DNA of 64,000 nt from Candidatus Nitrosocosmicus oleophilus (GTDB lineage: Archaea; Thermoproteota; Nitrososphaeria; Nitrososphaerales; Nitrososphaeraceae), in contig NZ_CP012850.1 of assembly GCF_000802205.1 (NCBI RefSeq), positions 3,126,587 to 3,190,586 of the forward strand, given 5' to 3'. The translations under genes were made by a program, and so were the position numbers. The notes beneath the pieces were generated by a model that had not been told where the DNA came from, searched no databases, and saw only the letters and a list, made by a program, of their open reading frames with translations. The number at the start of each line of letters is the position of its first letter. Positions within the stretch are counted from its first letter, which is position 1. Below, piece after piece: positions 1 through 9,241 of the stretch.

Positions 1-632
1 GGATGATAATGGTTAGAAGATATGATTAATCCCTGTTAATTACGCAAGAGATCTATTATATTAAACGGTAACTTGGCAATATGACCGCAATTCTGTAATA
101 TCAAGTCGGAATTCAAATAAATCGGTAATGGAAAACAAATCAAGTTTATTGAATATTTCGCTACCTGTTCATACCTTCTCCATAAAGTTATCTCTAAAGT
201 AAAATACGGTGAATACCCCCTTAATATATGAATGAATATTTGAATATTGACAATCTTCGAGAAAATAGTACCAGAGTTGTATTTTTTATCGTTTGAGTAA
301 GGATCTCTAATTCTTTCTAATGGAGTAAAAACGAAACCTTGTGGACTTTCTAATTTTTGCGCTTTTTATGTATTCTAGACATAAATGCCCAAACAAGATG
401 AATCTCATCTGTTCCAGAATTTTGAATTGGCTTGGGTTGTACTACCTTTACAATCAAAAACTAGAGAATAACATGGAGATATATACCCGGGTTAGAACCT
501 AAATGAAAGCATGTATAGAAATCAAAAAGTGATTATGTGACTATTTAGAACGCAATGTAAGAAATGAGATTTTGATATTTTGTTAATTCCAAAGAATCTA
601 CGTTCTATTTATATATAACATAGAGAATAAAA
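1..632. other. No gene seen at left edge
   Basis: AT-rich stretch with stops in all frames. I see no convincing coding region, RNA gene or repeat. The last 40 bases hold a TATA-like run that could serve the membrane protein that follows. Confidence 0.6.
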
Positions 633-1109
633 TTGTTAAATTTGACTACAAATAAAGAAAGACCTGACGGCATTACCGTCATAGCGATTTTGATAATAAT
701 AGGTGGAATTTTCCTTATCACCGGCGGAATATCTCTAATGGGACTAGGTGCGGTCTTGTCTATGACATCAGAAAATATTATTCAAAGTAATGACACTTCA
801 GGTGACCTGACACAACTTGCATCCCTGGGGACAATTCCATTAGCTATAGGTGCGGTACTGTTGATTCTTGGAATTGCATATTTAGTAGTCTCATACGGTC
901 TGCTGAAGGCTAAAGCCTGGGCTTGGGTTATTACAATAATAGTAACCATAATTGGGCTTATTATTCAGATTATTTCAGCTATTATAGCTGGATCCATTAC
1001 TTCATCAGTTTTATATGGACTAGTCAGCCACATAGTGGGCATATTCATAAGCGGAGTCATAATTTATTATATGTTTAGACCCAATGTGAAAGCTTATTAT
1101 AGAAAATAA
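633..1109 (+). CDS. Small four-span membrane protein
   Basis: A 158-residue integral membrane protein of unknown function. Four hydrophobic segments are visible, near residues 15-40, 66-90, 94-118 and 125-148, separated by short loops; the loop near residues 47-62 is polar. The segment RPDGITVIAILIIIGG after a short polar N-terminus looks like the start of a bacterial/archaeal small membrane family, but I cannot name it. The start is TTG; the next in-frame methionine lies inside the first span, so TTG is preferred. It stands alone, with no neighbour close enough for an operon. Confidence 0.75.
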   Translation: MLNLTTNKERPDGITVIAILIIIGGIFLITGGISLMGLGAVLSMTSENIIQSNDTSGDLTQLASLGTIPLAIGAVLLILGIAYLVVSYGLLKAKAWAWVITIIVTIIGLIIQIISAIIAGSITSSVLYGLVSHIVGIFISGVIIYYMFRPNVKAYYRK

Positions 1110-1623
1110 TCTCCAATTTTTTTGGATACAGATTAGTCCCCATATTTTTTACTTCCCTCAAAAAACAAACAAATCAAATACTTATTATTAAACAGAATTT
1201 CATTTTAGATATGAGAAAATTCTTAGAACCATATAACGACAGAAATAGGGAAGGTAATCCAGAGAATGGCGCCACCAGAATTCAAAAGACTTCAGATAGT
1301 TCGATGCATTTACAAATTTTTTATAATGGAAGCTGGAGACATGATAACAATTGCAGAATAAAAACAAATAAAGAATGCAATATTACTGTATAGAATTTTA
1401 AATTTGTAATTTTTTCAATTTTTTCTGTTAGATCCTTCAATTGAGTTAATAGTAGTTACCTCATCTTTAAGGAATTTAACATTTTGCAACAAGAGAAAGC
1501 CAAACAAAATTTTCCTAAATTCAATTTTACGATCATCTAATTCTACCTTTCTACCTTTCTCAAACAAGGAGAAAATGGTTTACTTATTTAAATACTCTAA
1601 ATCATAAATCCTTACCAATATTT

Positions 1624-1754
1624 TTCAAATATTTAAATTAACTTTAAATATTTGAATAGTTATATAATATATAACTAATATTTGAATTGATTCAAATATA
1701 GTTAGTAGGTATTTCATGCCCGGCGAGAAGGTTTCAAACCTGTCTTCTCGCGGG
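1624..1754. repeat. Four consecutive perfect or near-perfect palindromes
   Basis: Four inverted repeats sit one after another. IR1 has 14-bp arms 1624-1637 and 1643-1656. IR2 has 10-bp arms 1657-1666 and 1668-1677. IR3 has 10-bp arms 1678-1687 and 1690-1699. IR4 is a GC-rich hairpin: GCGAGAAG at 1723-1730 pairs with CTTCTCGC at 1744-1751, extended by CCC/GGG with one bulged G, and GGTTT/AAACC forms an inner alternative stem. IR1 and IR3 share the core ATATTTGAA. It could be a multi-site operator, a structured RNA or the end of a transposable element. Confidence 0.8.
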
Positions 1755-1902
1755 TGAATTATGTTGAAAATATAAAGAAGCTAATCCAGGACCATCTTAA
1801 TTCCTGGCCGGAATGGAAATAAGGAAAAGGCTTTGTCCATTATGAAACAAATCAATAAAATTATTGATCAGATAAAGATAACCAAGGAATTCACTGCATA
1901 AC
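1754..1902 (+). pseudogene. Possible frameshifted helical peptide gene
   Basis: From a GTG inside the right arm of the GC-rich hairpin the frame reads about 22 codons (ending NSWPEWK) and stops at 1820-1822. Skipping one T at 1820 opens the next frame, which continues smoothly with KEKALSIMKQINKIIDQIK and stops at 1902. The joined product would be a charged, amphipathic helical peptide of about 49 residues. This looks like a single-base insertion in a small gene, but no family is recognised and chance is possible. Confidence 0.3.
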
Positions 1903-1920
1903 ATTACCTAATTTTCGGTA

Positions 1921-2169
1921 CTATTCAACAGAATGCCCGATAACAGAATTATCTTTCATATCTATGCAACAAGGGCATTTTTGTTTAACACAGACATTTG
2001 TAACTTCATGTTTACAAATAGGACACAAACATTTTTGAAGTTCAATTTCGCCCAATTTCTTTTTCCTATCAGTTTTTAATATCAAGTAAACCCAAATTAT
2101 AAATAGGAACAGTGATACGGCAAAGAAAACAAACGAGACTCTCACATTTGCCCTCAGTGCCACTAGCAA
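1921..2169 (-). CDS. Small membrane protein with C-terminal zinc ribbon
   Basis: The product has hydrophobic segments followed by a basic stretch (KTDRKKK) and a cytoplasmic zinc ribbon, CPICKHE and then CPCC about 17 residues later. Family and function are unknown; small membrane proteins with a zinc-ribbon tail are common in thaumarchaea. The start is doubtful. The TTG used here falls inside a longer hydrophobic run: the same frame is open back to about 2249 and encodes WPFWSGIGFALFGILL, which would give two full membrane spans, but it has no ATG, GTG or TTG. Either an unusual start or a small upstream frameshift may be involved. Confidence 0.55.
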   Translation of the reverse strand: MLVALRANVRVSFVFFAVSLFLFIIWVYLILKTDRKKKLGEIELQKCLCPICKHEVTNVCVKQKCPCCIDMKDNSVIGHSVE

Positions 2170-2385
2170 TATCCCAAATAGTGCAAAGCCTATTCCACTC
2201 CAAAAAGGCCAGATTGGATAATTTTTGTTCAGATTGTAATATTTGGAATCTCACTCTTATTTAATCCCTTTTAGTTAAGTGAATAGAGATAGCGCACAGG
2301 TGTATAAATGACATAATTCTGGTTTTAATTGGTAAATCAATAAAGGATTTGGCAATTTAAATATTAGAAGGTCAATTTTAATTTA

Positions 2386-2925
2386 TTGAACAAAACTAAC
2401 TGGAAGATCATTCCCTCAGCCCTGCTCTTTTTATTAATAATTTTCATGATTACGAATCAGAATAACGCAGTTTTTGGTCAGGACGACCAATCAAATAATA
2501 ATGACACTTTTAGAACAATCCCTACCAATATCTCTGGAATCACATGTGATAAGGTTGAACATTTAGTTTATCACAACCATACGAAATTAGTTATAAAAAT
2601 TCAAAATGAAACTCAGAATATTCCTGCTGGAATAGGCATCATCCCAAACGATTGCATATTCTGGTTGCATACTCACGATGATTCAGGCATAATTCATGTC
2701 GAATCACCAATTAAAACCGCATTCTCCCTTGATCAGTTTTTGAAAGTATGGGATATCTTTGATAACTCTTCTTTCATTGAAAATTTTTCAAAAAATAATA
2801 TGACAGCAAATGTTTCAATGATTACAGAAAACGGCTCCCAGAGTAAATTAGATAATTACAAGAATATAATTTTGGAAAATAATGCCATCATTACCGTAGA
2901 CCTTGTTAATAAATCAAAAGATTGA
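2386..2925 (+). CDS. Secreted protein with His-rich HTHD motif
   Basis: A 179-residue exported protein. An N-terminal signal peptide (residues about 8-31, ending VFGQ) precedes a conserved domain with VYHNH near residue 62, AGIGIIPNDCIFWLHTHD near 81-98 and IIHVESP. I recall the combination of an HxH site, AGIG, a Cys and LHTHDxSG-IIHxE from a widespread uncharacterised family of bacterial and archaeal exported proteins; the histidines suggest metal binding. Several N-x-S/T sites are present. The start is TTG with a GA-rich stretch (GAAGG) about 15 nt upstream. The C-terminal part (residues 130-179) is less conserved in appearance. Function unknown. Confidence 0.75.
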   Translation: MNKTNWKIIPSALLFLLIIFMITNQNNAVFGQDDQSNNNDTFRTIPTNISGITCDKVEHLVYHNHTKLVIKIQNETQNIPAGIGIIPNDCIFWLHTHDDSGIIHVESPIKTAFSLDQFLKVWDIFDNSSFIENFSKNNMTANVSMITENGSQSKLDNYKNIILENNAIITVDLVNKSKD

Positions 2926-2977
2926 TTCTCAATAACGGGAATTTATCTTTCCTTAATCTTAGCATGAGGATAAATTT

Positions 2978-3499
2978 TTAATAGTCTTTGATATATTTTA
3001 TACTGTCATCCTCATCTTCATCTGTTCTCCTAAGCTTCATCACAATAGTCCCACCTACTTTACTGAAAATTCTTTGTCTCCTCTTACTAGAAAAAATAAG
3101 TCCCAATATGATATCAACTGGCAATAGGAAAGATTTTCCGAAGACCTCGATGGCTATATTTATGATACTTGGTCTGCCGCCGTACAAATTTGTAGTCTTA
3201 ATGTGAACAACCCTTTTTCCAATAGTCTCTCCAGTTAAAAATTCTAGAATTACCCAATAAAGAAAAAAAATGGAGCTAGCTATAATGTACTCATATGGTT
3301 GTCTGATACCCACTCCATCGTCACCGTCGATAGAAATTCCCCAAAATGGAAAAGAGTAGTCAGCTGAAAAGATGAAAAACAGGATTCCTATTATTATTGA
3401 TATTATGACAAAGTCAATGAGCCAAGCTACAAATCTATCCTCCCATTTTGCTAAAACGATTTCGCGTGAATATTTCTTGTCAGATTTGTTATCACCCAT
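2978..3499 (-). CDS. RDD-family membrane protein
   Basis: A 173-residue protein with the RDD domain: WEDRFVAWLIDFVIIS carries the Arg and Asp of the first span (residues about 20-45), a second span lies near 78-95, and the typical loop TIGKRVVHIKTT follows before a third span near 122-140. The tail is acidic. RDD proteins are small integral membrane proteins, some linked to ion or metabolite transport; the substrate here is unknown. It ends convergently, about 50 nt from the secreted HTHD protein. The start is ATG. Confidence 0.85.
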   Translation of the reverse strand: MGDNKSDKKYSREIVLAKWEDRFVAWLIDFVIISIIIGILFFIFSADYSFPFWGISIDGDDGVGIRQPYEYIIASSIFFLYWVILEFLTGETIGKRVVHIKTTNLYGGRPSIINIAIEVFGKSFLLPVDIILGLIFSSKRRQRIFSKVGGTIVMKLRRTDEDEDDSIKYIKDY

Positions 3500-3833
3500 A
3501 TTTTTAAAGAATCAATAGTAAATTATAAAAAGTTATATATTTGATTTGATCTCGTGAGGCTTTTAGACTTTTGCAAACCACTGAGCCGATATTAATCGAA
3601 TATGCCATGGGGCGTTGTATTCAACTGTTTATATGATGGTGTAATGATATCCCTTCCGAGTTCATGTGACTAGATCTTAAATAATGAAGGTCGAATCCGT
3701 GTAAAAAAGCAAATAATCAAAATCATGTAAAAATTCAATTTGTCGACATCGACTAACTCAAGAATTCAAATGCATTGAACCTTTATTTATTAGGATAAAA
3801 TCAAAAATAATTCGGTAGCATTAGGATTTTGAA
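3500..3833. other. No gene seen
   Basis: Intergenic region between two minus-strand genes. I see no open frame, repeat or RNA gene that I can support. Confidence 0.6.
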
Positions 3834-4151
3834 CTACAAGGTCTGTGAATCAGGTACATCATAAACAAAGACTCTACCATGTATATCTGCATGTGCCTTT
3901 AGTGCTTCTACAATTGCGCTAGCTTTTGAATCATCTATTACGATAGTTTCGACTCGTGTACGACGGACAAATTCAGGTGTATATTTTTCTCCAGTTTTAT
4001 AGCCCTGTACAATCCTTTCTTTAGCTTCCCTTTCAAGGTGGCCCTGTCCCATAACATCAAAGTATGTAATAGCATCTACTTGGTTGTCGAATAGGACTTG
4101 TTTAACTGCATTAAAATTATTCTCCTTAACATAAATAATCAATCCTTTCAT
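3834..4151 (-). CDS. P-II-like nitrogen regulator, divergent
   Basis: A 105-residue protein with the beta-alpha-beta layout of P-II (GlnB/GlnK): MKGLIIYVKENNFNAVKQVL, then ITYFDVMGQG leading into a T-loop-like segment (residues about 33-65, with Tyr residues near 51 and 57), then VETIVIDDSKASAIVEAL and a final GRVFVYDV strand. P-II proteins sense ATP/ADP and 2-oxoglutarate and bind ammonium transporters or enzymes of nitrogen assimilation. Here the usual B-loop (GDGKIF) is reduced to HGRVFV, and the T-loop does not match the classical sequence, so ligand binding may differ. No amt or glutamine synthetase gene is adjacent. Confidence 0.75.
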   Translation of the reverse strand: MKGLIIYVKENNFNAVKQVLFDNQVDAITYFDVMGQGHLEREAKERIVQGYKTGEKYTPEFVRRTRVETIVIDDSKASAIVEALKAHADIHGRVFVYDVPDSQTL

Positions 4152-4855
4152 GAGTTTGTTTTGAGTCTGATTTATATAAATATAAGCAGGTAAAAACCAT
4201 TTATTAATTATTTGCGCACGCTTTTGTCATAAGAAAATCGCAAATGCATTACTAGAGATCATATCCATTCCATCATTTACTCAAACTTATACTACTAATC
4301 TATGCTATACAGTAAATTGATAGTCATATTTCATGATTCGATAGTTCAACATAATGATAATATTATTTTATCATCGTGAATTTTTTGGATGTCGCTTTTT
4401 TCACTAGCTGACTGTAATTCATTAAAATAATTATTCCAGGTAATCTTCAAGATTATTGCCATGTATTAGACTCCTAGTCTTGGTACCCGAAGCATCGAAT
4501 CATATGACGTTATTGTATATTTTGACGATAATTTTATCATGTTTTAAGTCCTGGCGTGATTAATCTGCAACTATATAATCGGTTTCTCCATTGTTTGGCA
4601 ATTTAGATATCTTTAAATAGTCAATTGTATACCAACAGTTGTAATTGTATACCAATAGTTGTAATATGATTATAACCATTAAATCTTTTTATTCTAGATA
4701 TAATATTATCCTTCTATCAAAATTGAATTTAACTGTTGTATATATATTAGAACTATCAAGTAGTTATATAAAAATTAAAATTGCATTAAATTGTATTATA
4801 AGGTTCTTCAAAATACAGAGTCATCACGTTAGGCATATTTTTTAGGTCTTTTGAC
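4152..4855. other. Intergenic, with a short tandem repeat
   Basis: About 700 bases upstream of the polysaccharide locus. I see only the 20-bp tandem repeat at 4623-4662 and AT-rich DNA; the open frame at 4645-4845 starts in that repeat, has low-complexity composition and is not called. Confidence 0.6.
4623..4662 (+). repeat. 20-bp tandem direct repeat, two copies
   Basis: Two adjacent copies of AATTGTATACCAAYAGTTGT differ at one position (C or T). They lie about 200 nt upstream of the zinc-ribbon/glycosyltransferase pair and might be a paired regulator-binding site. This is inference. Confidence 0.7.
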
Positions 4856-5836
4856 ATGAACAGGATTACAAATCATAGAAAAACATTTTTAGATATTCTT
4901 ATTGAACTGAAAGAAAATCAAATAACCAGTATTGTCCCCACCTTTCGTCCATTAGTGGGTTATCTTTACAATGATATCAGCGTTGAGAATTTAGAATCGC
5001 AAATAAATATACTTGAAGAACTCTATAGACTTGGGATCTGTTATAGAGAAATTAAAGTGTCTACTCTTCAATGTGAGATCTGTCAATGTAATGAATTTAT
5101 CCCACATCTCTCTTGCTCATTATGTTCGTCAACTCAAATAATTAAACATACAGGCATAAAACATGACATATGCGGGACTACGAATTTTAAGGATAAATAT
5201 TTAAGATTTAATGGTGACTTAATATGCCCAAAATGTAATCTCAAACTAAATGCTGTGGGAGTTGATTATTCTGTAATAGAAACACTGTATAAATGCCTTC
5301 GATGCAAATCCTTTGTTTCAGAAGGAAGGTGGATTAATAGATGTCGTAGATGTATGAATACAACCAGTAAAAATAACATACAACTTCTAGAATTGTTTGG
5401 CTATGTTGTTGATCTTGATAAAGTGACTGAATTTATTCAATCCCATGATTTATTGCTTTATGTAGACTATGCCTTAAAAAAAGCCAATATAAAATCCACA
5501 CTGAAACACAGTATAAAAGGTATTTCTAAACTTGATCATACCTTCTCAATTGTCGTATCTAATAATAGTTCACACAATATTGTTATTGATATCATCAATT
5601 TCGAAAATAACTCTGACATGACTAAATTCAATGTTTTAAATTTTGTAACAAAATGCTCTGATATCAAAGCTATACAAAAAATCTTGATTTCTATACCCAG
5701 TTTAAATGAAGAACTTAGAACATTGTGCTTTAATCACGGGATAACCGTTCTAATGGCTAAAGATAAAGAAGAAGCTGTATTTGAACTAATTAAGATGATT
5801 AGTAACGTATTTATGGTAAACTTACATGAATCGTAG
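4856..5836 (+). CDS. Zinc-ribbon protein, TackOD1-like
   Basis: A 326-residue soluble protein. Residues about 70-165 hold clustered cysteines in several zinc-ribbon pairs (CEICQC, CSLC, CPKC, CLRC, CRRCM). The C-terminal part (about 225-320) looks like an alpha/beta domain (FSIVVSNNSSHNIVIDII, then IQKILISIPSLNEELRTL). This resembles the TackOD1 output domain of TACK archaea, which is often found near or fused to signalling and surface genes. The stop codon region overlaps the next gene by 11 nt, so the two are almost certainly co-transcribed and translationally coupled; it may regulate or scaffold the glycosyltransferase. ATG start. Confidence 0.65.
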   Translation: MNRITNHRKTFLDILIELKENQITSIVPTFRPLVGYLYNDISVENLESQINILEELYRLGICYREIKVSTLQCEICQCNEFIPHLSCSLCSSTQIIKHTGIKHDICGTTNFKDKYLRFNGDLICPKCNLKLNAVGVDYSVIETLYKCLRCKSFVSEGRWINRCRRCMNTTSKNNIQLLELFGYVVDLDKVTEFIQSHDLLLYVDYALKKANIKSTLKHSIKGISKLDHTFSIVVSNNSSHNIVIDIINFENNSDMTKFNVLNFVTKCSDIKAIQKILISIPSLNEELRTLCFNHGITVLMAKDKEEAVFELIKMISNVFMVNLHES

Positions 5837-7325
5837 TCACTATTCCATATTCGCCTTGATCACAGCTTATGCAGGTATATTGCTAATTATTTTTGGTCTC
5901 GCGTTTCTTTTAAAATTATACCTCCCATTACTCATTGGGTTAATGGTGGGAGGATGTTATATGATGTATGTTCATTTTATCCATAAGAATGAAAACAAAT
6001 TCTCTGTAATTATGGGGAAAAAAAATTCTGGTTATCTTGTATTGTTCTGTTTAATTTTTTTTCCAGTAATCGGAACAATCATTATTGCAGGTTGTTATTT
6101 GCATCAAACAATTAATCAAGAGATTCTTTGCATACTTTTTGCTGAAGGTATTCTATTTGGAGCAATACCCACCTTGTTCTCAATACCATTTATACTTAAA
6201 AATGAGTTGTTCTATAAATCCGACCAAAAGTCTTACTCCCTTCCACCATTGATAACTATAATTGTTCCTGCATATAATGAAGAATTAAATATAAAGTGGA
6301 CTATTGAATCGGTAAAACAAACGACTTATCCTAATAAACAGATAATAATTGTAGATGATGGATCTAACGATAATACCCACGTTGAAGCACAAAAAGCATT
6401 GCAAAACTATCCTTCAGAACGATGTTTAGTATTGAAAAAACCTAATGGAGGTAAGGCCTCAGCGTTAGATTTCGGATTAGAATATGCTAAAGGAGAGATC
6501 ATAGTTACCATTGATAGTGACTCAATAGTAAATAGGAACGCATTTGATGAGATGGTAAATCTTCTTCAAAATCCGGATGTCTCTGCAATTGCTGGCAACC
6601 CTCGAGTGTTGAATCGGGTAAATATCATTACAAACTGTCAACAACTTGAATACTCTGTAGGAAATTTATTTAAGCGACTACAAAGCATTCTTGGAACAGT
6701 AATGGTTATACCAGGTGTGCTAGGTGCATTTAAAAATGATAAATTGATAGAAAGGGGTAAATATACTTCTGATACTTTGGCAGAAGACTTTGATGCTACA
6801 ATTAAAATCCTTAAATCGCGCAAAACAATTCTCCTAAGTTCTGATTCTATTGTTTATACACAGACCCCTTCTGATCTAAAAAATCTATACAAACAAAGAA
6901 TAAGATGGGATCGGGGAACATTGCAGACATTTGTCAAACATAAAAATATACTAAGTTACTCAAGATATGGATTACTTTCTAGTTTTTCCTATCCCATTCT
7001 ATTGTTACTATTCGTGGCAGCACCCTTATTTGACATACTATTGATCGCTCTTGTAATAATCTTGAGCTTTACTTCGCTTTCGTGGAATATAATTCCGCTT
7101 CTTGTCAGCGGATTTTTTGCTATACCAGTATTAATAGCATTGATATCACTTGTTCTAGATAAAGTTGATTGGAAAATAGCAATATATGCCCCTCTAATGA
7201 TTTTTGGATATCGGCAGCTTCTAGCGGCCATACGTATCAAAAGCATCGTTGACGTATTAGTAATCAAGAAGAATTTTTGCTGGACTAGCGTTAAACGTAC
7301 GAAACATCTAGGAGGTACTACTTAA
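5826..7325 (+). CDS. Membrane glycosyltransferase, family 2 (PgaC/cellulose synthase-like)
   Basis: A processive-type polysaccharide synthase of 499 residues. Four N-terminal spans (within residues 8-125) lead to a cytosolic GT-A domain (about 142-370) and three or four C-terminal spans. The GT2 catalytic signature is complete: DDG at 177-179, DSD at 230-232, ED at 320-321 as the likely base, and QRIRW at 357-361, the motif of processive synthases. The closest well-known relatives are poly-N-acetylglucosamine synthases and cellulose/hyaluronan synthases; the sugar here is not certain. It overlaps the zinc-ribbon gene, and a secreted polysaccharide deacetylase follows, which favours an N-acetylated polymer. 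Confidence 0.88.
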   Translation: MNRSHYSIFALITAYAGILLIIFGLAFLLKLYLPLLIGLMVGGCYMMYVHFIHKNENKFSVIMGKKNSGYLVLFCLIFFPVIGTIIIAGCYLHQTINQEILCILFAEGILFGAIPTLFSIPFILKNELFYKSDQKSYSLPPLITIIVPAYNEELNIKWTIESVKQTTYPNKQIIIVDDGSNDNTHVEAQKALQNYPSERCLVLKKPNGGKASALDFGLEYAKGEIIVTIDSDSIVNRNAFDEMVNLLQNPDVSAIAGNPRVLNRVNIITNCQQLEYSVGNLFKRLQSILGTVMVIPGVLGAFKNDKLIERGKYTSDTLAEDFDATIKILKSRKTILLSSDSIVYTQTPSDLKNLYKQRIRWDRGTLQTFVKHKNILSYSRYGLLSSFSYPILLLLFVAAPLFDILLIALVIILSFTSLSWNIIPLLVSGFFAIPVLIALISLVLDKVDWKIAIYAPLMIFGYRQLLAAIRIKSIVDVLVIKKNFCWTSVKRTKHLGGTT

Positions 7326-7932
7326 GCCCTATGATAAACTGCACATTGTTTGAGGTAATAAAGGATATTGAATTGGAATTAATGTAATTCTAATTTGAAC
7401 TAAATGCAAAGTGAAAAGTACAGTAGCAGTGTCGAATAATCATAATAGGCGGCTTAGTGAAAAAAGCCATTGCTGTGGATTCCAAGCGACGTAAAACATA
7501 ATTAGTGACCAAAATAATGCAACTCTTTTCAATTACTGACGAGTAAAAGTGACTAAATACTAAACAAAGGAACATTTTATTGGAATGACAGCGAATCATA
7601 ATTGAAATCCTTGTTACGGATAGAAAAGATTTACTGAACATTAATTTTAGAATCACGACATTATTAATCGATAAAATACCAATAGACTAGATCCTAGAAA
7701 TAATTTAGAAAGAATCAGAGGTTGACAAAATCATTCTGATACATTCTTTTAATCTAAAGACATAATTAAGAATAGCCGTCATATTTAGAAGTCATTGGTA
7801 GTAGCAGTTATGACAATAAAAGGATTGAATTTAATCCTATTATTCTAGTTTGTATCATCACCGATGATAATAGCTTTGACTATCTCAGGAACAATATTCA
7901 TAAGACACCATCTTAGTATATAATGTATTAAA
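7326..7932. other. No gene seen
   Basis: About 600 bases between the glycosyltransferase and the deacetylase. A minus-strand open frame at 7390-7656 has an irregular composition and no family signal, so it is not called. The gap suggests that the deacetylase has its own promoter. Confidence 0.6.
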
Positions 7933-8913
7933 TTGAAAAAGATTATTTTAACTATCTGTGTAGTTTTCATCACTGCCTTTTATTTGTCTAACAACATTTT
8001 TAATGTCAGCACACATGCAAATTCTATAATCGATATTAAACAAGAATCTAATAGTACAGGTAACAATTCTATTCCTCTTTCTTGTAATTGCGTTATTTTT
8101 AGATTTGACGATATACAGGATTATTATCACCGCAGTGCCCAATTGGCAATTATGGATGAATTCATTCATAAAAATCAAAGTTTGTCTCTAGGACTAATTA
8201 TGCATGTATTTGGAAACGATTCTGAAGTAAAGGATAAAGTAAAAGAGGGATTTGCTAAAGGATTATTTGAATTAGATCTACACGGATGGGATCACATAAA
8301 TTATAGTCAACTTCCAGAAAAAACTCAGCAAGAAACCTTGTCTGCTGCGGATAACAAAATGAGAAGCATCTTTGGAAAGGATTCTGAAATTTTTATACCC
8401 CCATATAATACGTTTAATAATATTACACTTATGGTTTTATCTGATTTGAAAATAAAAGTATTAAGTTCTGATAAATTTGAAGACAGTATGTCCTATTTTA
8501 ATGCCACCAAGTCAGGTAATCAGTCTGATATATACGGTATTTATCACTTACCACAGACGATTGAATTCAATGATTGGTACAAGGATGAGATGCTAAAAGT
8601 TCCAGTTGGTGATATATTAGGCAATACATCAAAAAATATATTAAAATACGGGTATGCTGTTCTGACACTGCATCCTCAGTATTTTTCTAATGTAAATGAG
8701 ACAACGGGCCAAGAAACCATAGATAAAGAAAAGATGAATGATTTGACTTTCGTTATAGACCAACTCACTGCATCCCATATAAAAATAGTCCCCTTTTTAA
8801 AGGTGGTTAGTTTTGGATCTACAGAGGTTGGTAATGAAGATAAGGTTGAAACTAATACATCAAATCAAACAACTTCAACTACTAATAGTATTGGCCTAAA
8901 TAAGCATCCTTGA
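7933..8913 (+). CDS. Secreted polysaccharide deacetylase (NodB-like)
   Basis: A 326-residue exported enzyme of carbohydrate esterase family 4 type. A signal peptide (residues 1-30) is followed by the NodB domain: FRFDD with Asp59/Asp60, the metal-binding HxxxH as His117 and His121 (HGWDH), and PPYNTF at 156-161, which corresponds to motif 3; a later TLHPQ may supply the last catalytic His. CE4 enzymes remove N-acetyl groups from poly-N-acetylglucosamine, chitin or peptidoglycan. The C-terminal 30 residues are Thr/Asn/Ser-rich. With the upstream PgaC-like synthase this suggests a PgaB-like step on an extracellular polymer. The start is TTG. Confidence 0.82.
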   Translation: MKKIILTICVVFITAFYLSNNIFNVSTHANSIIDIKQESNSTGNNSIPLSCNCVIFRFDDIQDYYHRSAQLAIMDEFIHKNQSLSLGLIMHVFGNDSEVKDKVKEGFAKGLFELDLHGWDHINYSQLPEKTQQETLSAADNKMRSIFGKDSEIFIPPYNTFNNITLMVLSDLKIKVLSSDKFEDSMSYFNATKSGNQSDIYGIYHLPQTIEFNDWYKDEMLKVPVGDILGNTSKNILKYGYAVLTLHPQYFSNVNETTGQETIDKEKMNDLTFVIDQLTASHIKIVPFLKVVSFGSTEVGNEDKVETNTSNQTTSTTNSIGLNKHP

Positions 8914-9241
8914 TGTTCCCTATTTTAGGGCGAGTCATTAGATGCTACCGAAATAGACTTAGACTTTAAGGGTCAACGTGACCAATATAGAGTAAACACT
9001 AATAAGAATCATTGTTACAAGATACTATTTATTCATCAGATATGAACAATAATGACATGAAAATTCAATAGAAGGAATTGCTATTAAATATTCAAAAACA
9101 ACTGGATAAATTTGCTCTGCTGAGGAAAATCCATTTCATATTGCTAATCATCAAAATTTATGATAGACTTTATGCAGTCCAATAATAATTGGTTTTCATT
9201 ATGATGGAAACTTTACGTTATTTCCAACATAAAGAAATTGA
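8914..9241. other. No gene seen
   Basis: AT-rich spacer of about 330 bases. Only very short open frames are present. Confidence 0.6.

Larger units (their letters stand above)
1110..1920. other. Non-coding stretch with palindromes and a peptide relic
   Basis: No intact gene is supported here. The stretch holds the palindrome cluster at 1624-1754 and a frameshifted peptide relic at 1754-1902, both listed separately. A 60-codon open frame at 1211-1393 has no family features and is not called. Confidence 0.6.

Noticed and set aside
1211-1393. 60-codon plus-strand open frame
   Set aside because: Irregular composition, no motif, no promoter with proper spacing; probably chance in AT-rich DNA.
4645-4845. 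66-codon plus-strand open frame
   Set aside because: It starts inside the tandem repeat and is made of Ile/Tyr/Ser-rich low-complexity sequence.
7390-7656. 88-codon minus-strand open frame
   Set aside because: Met/Cys/Phe-scattered sequence without domain or membrane pattern.
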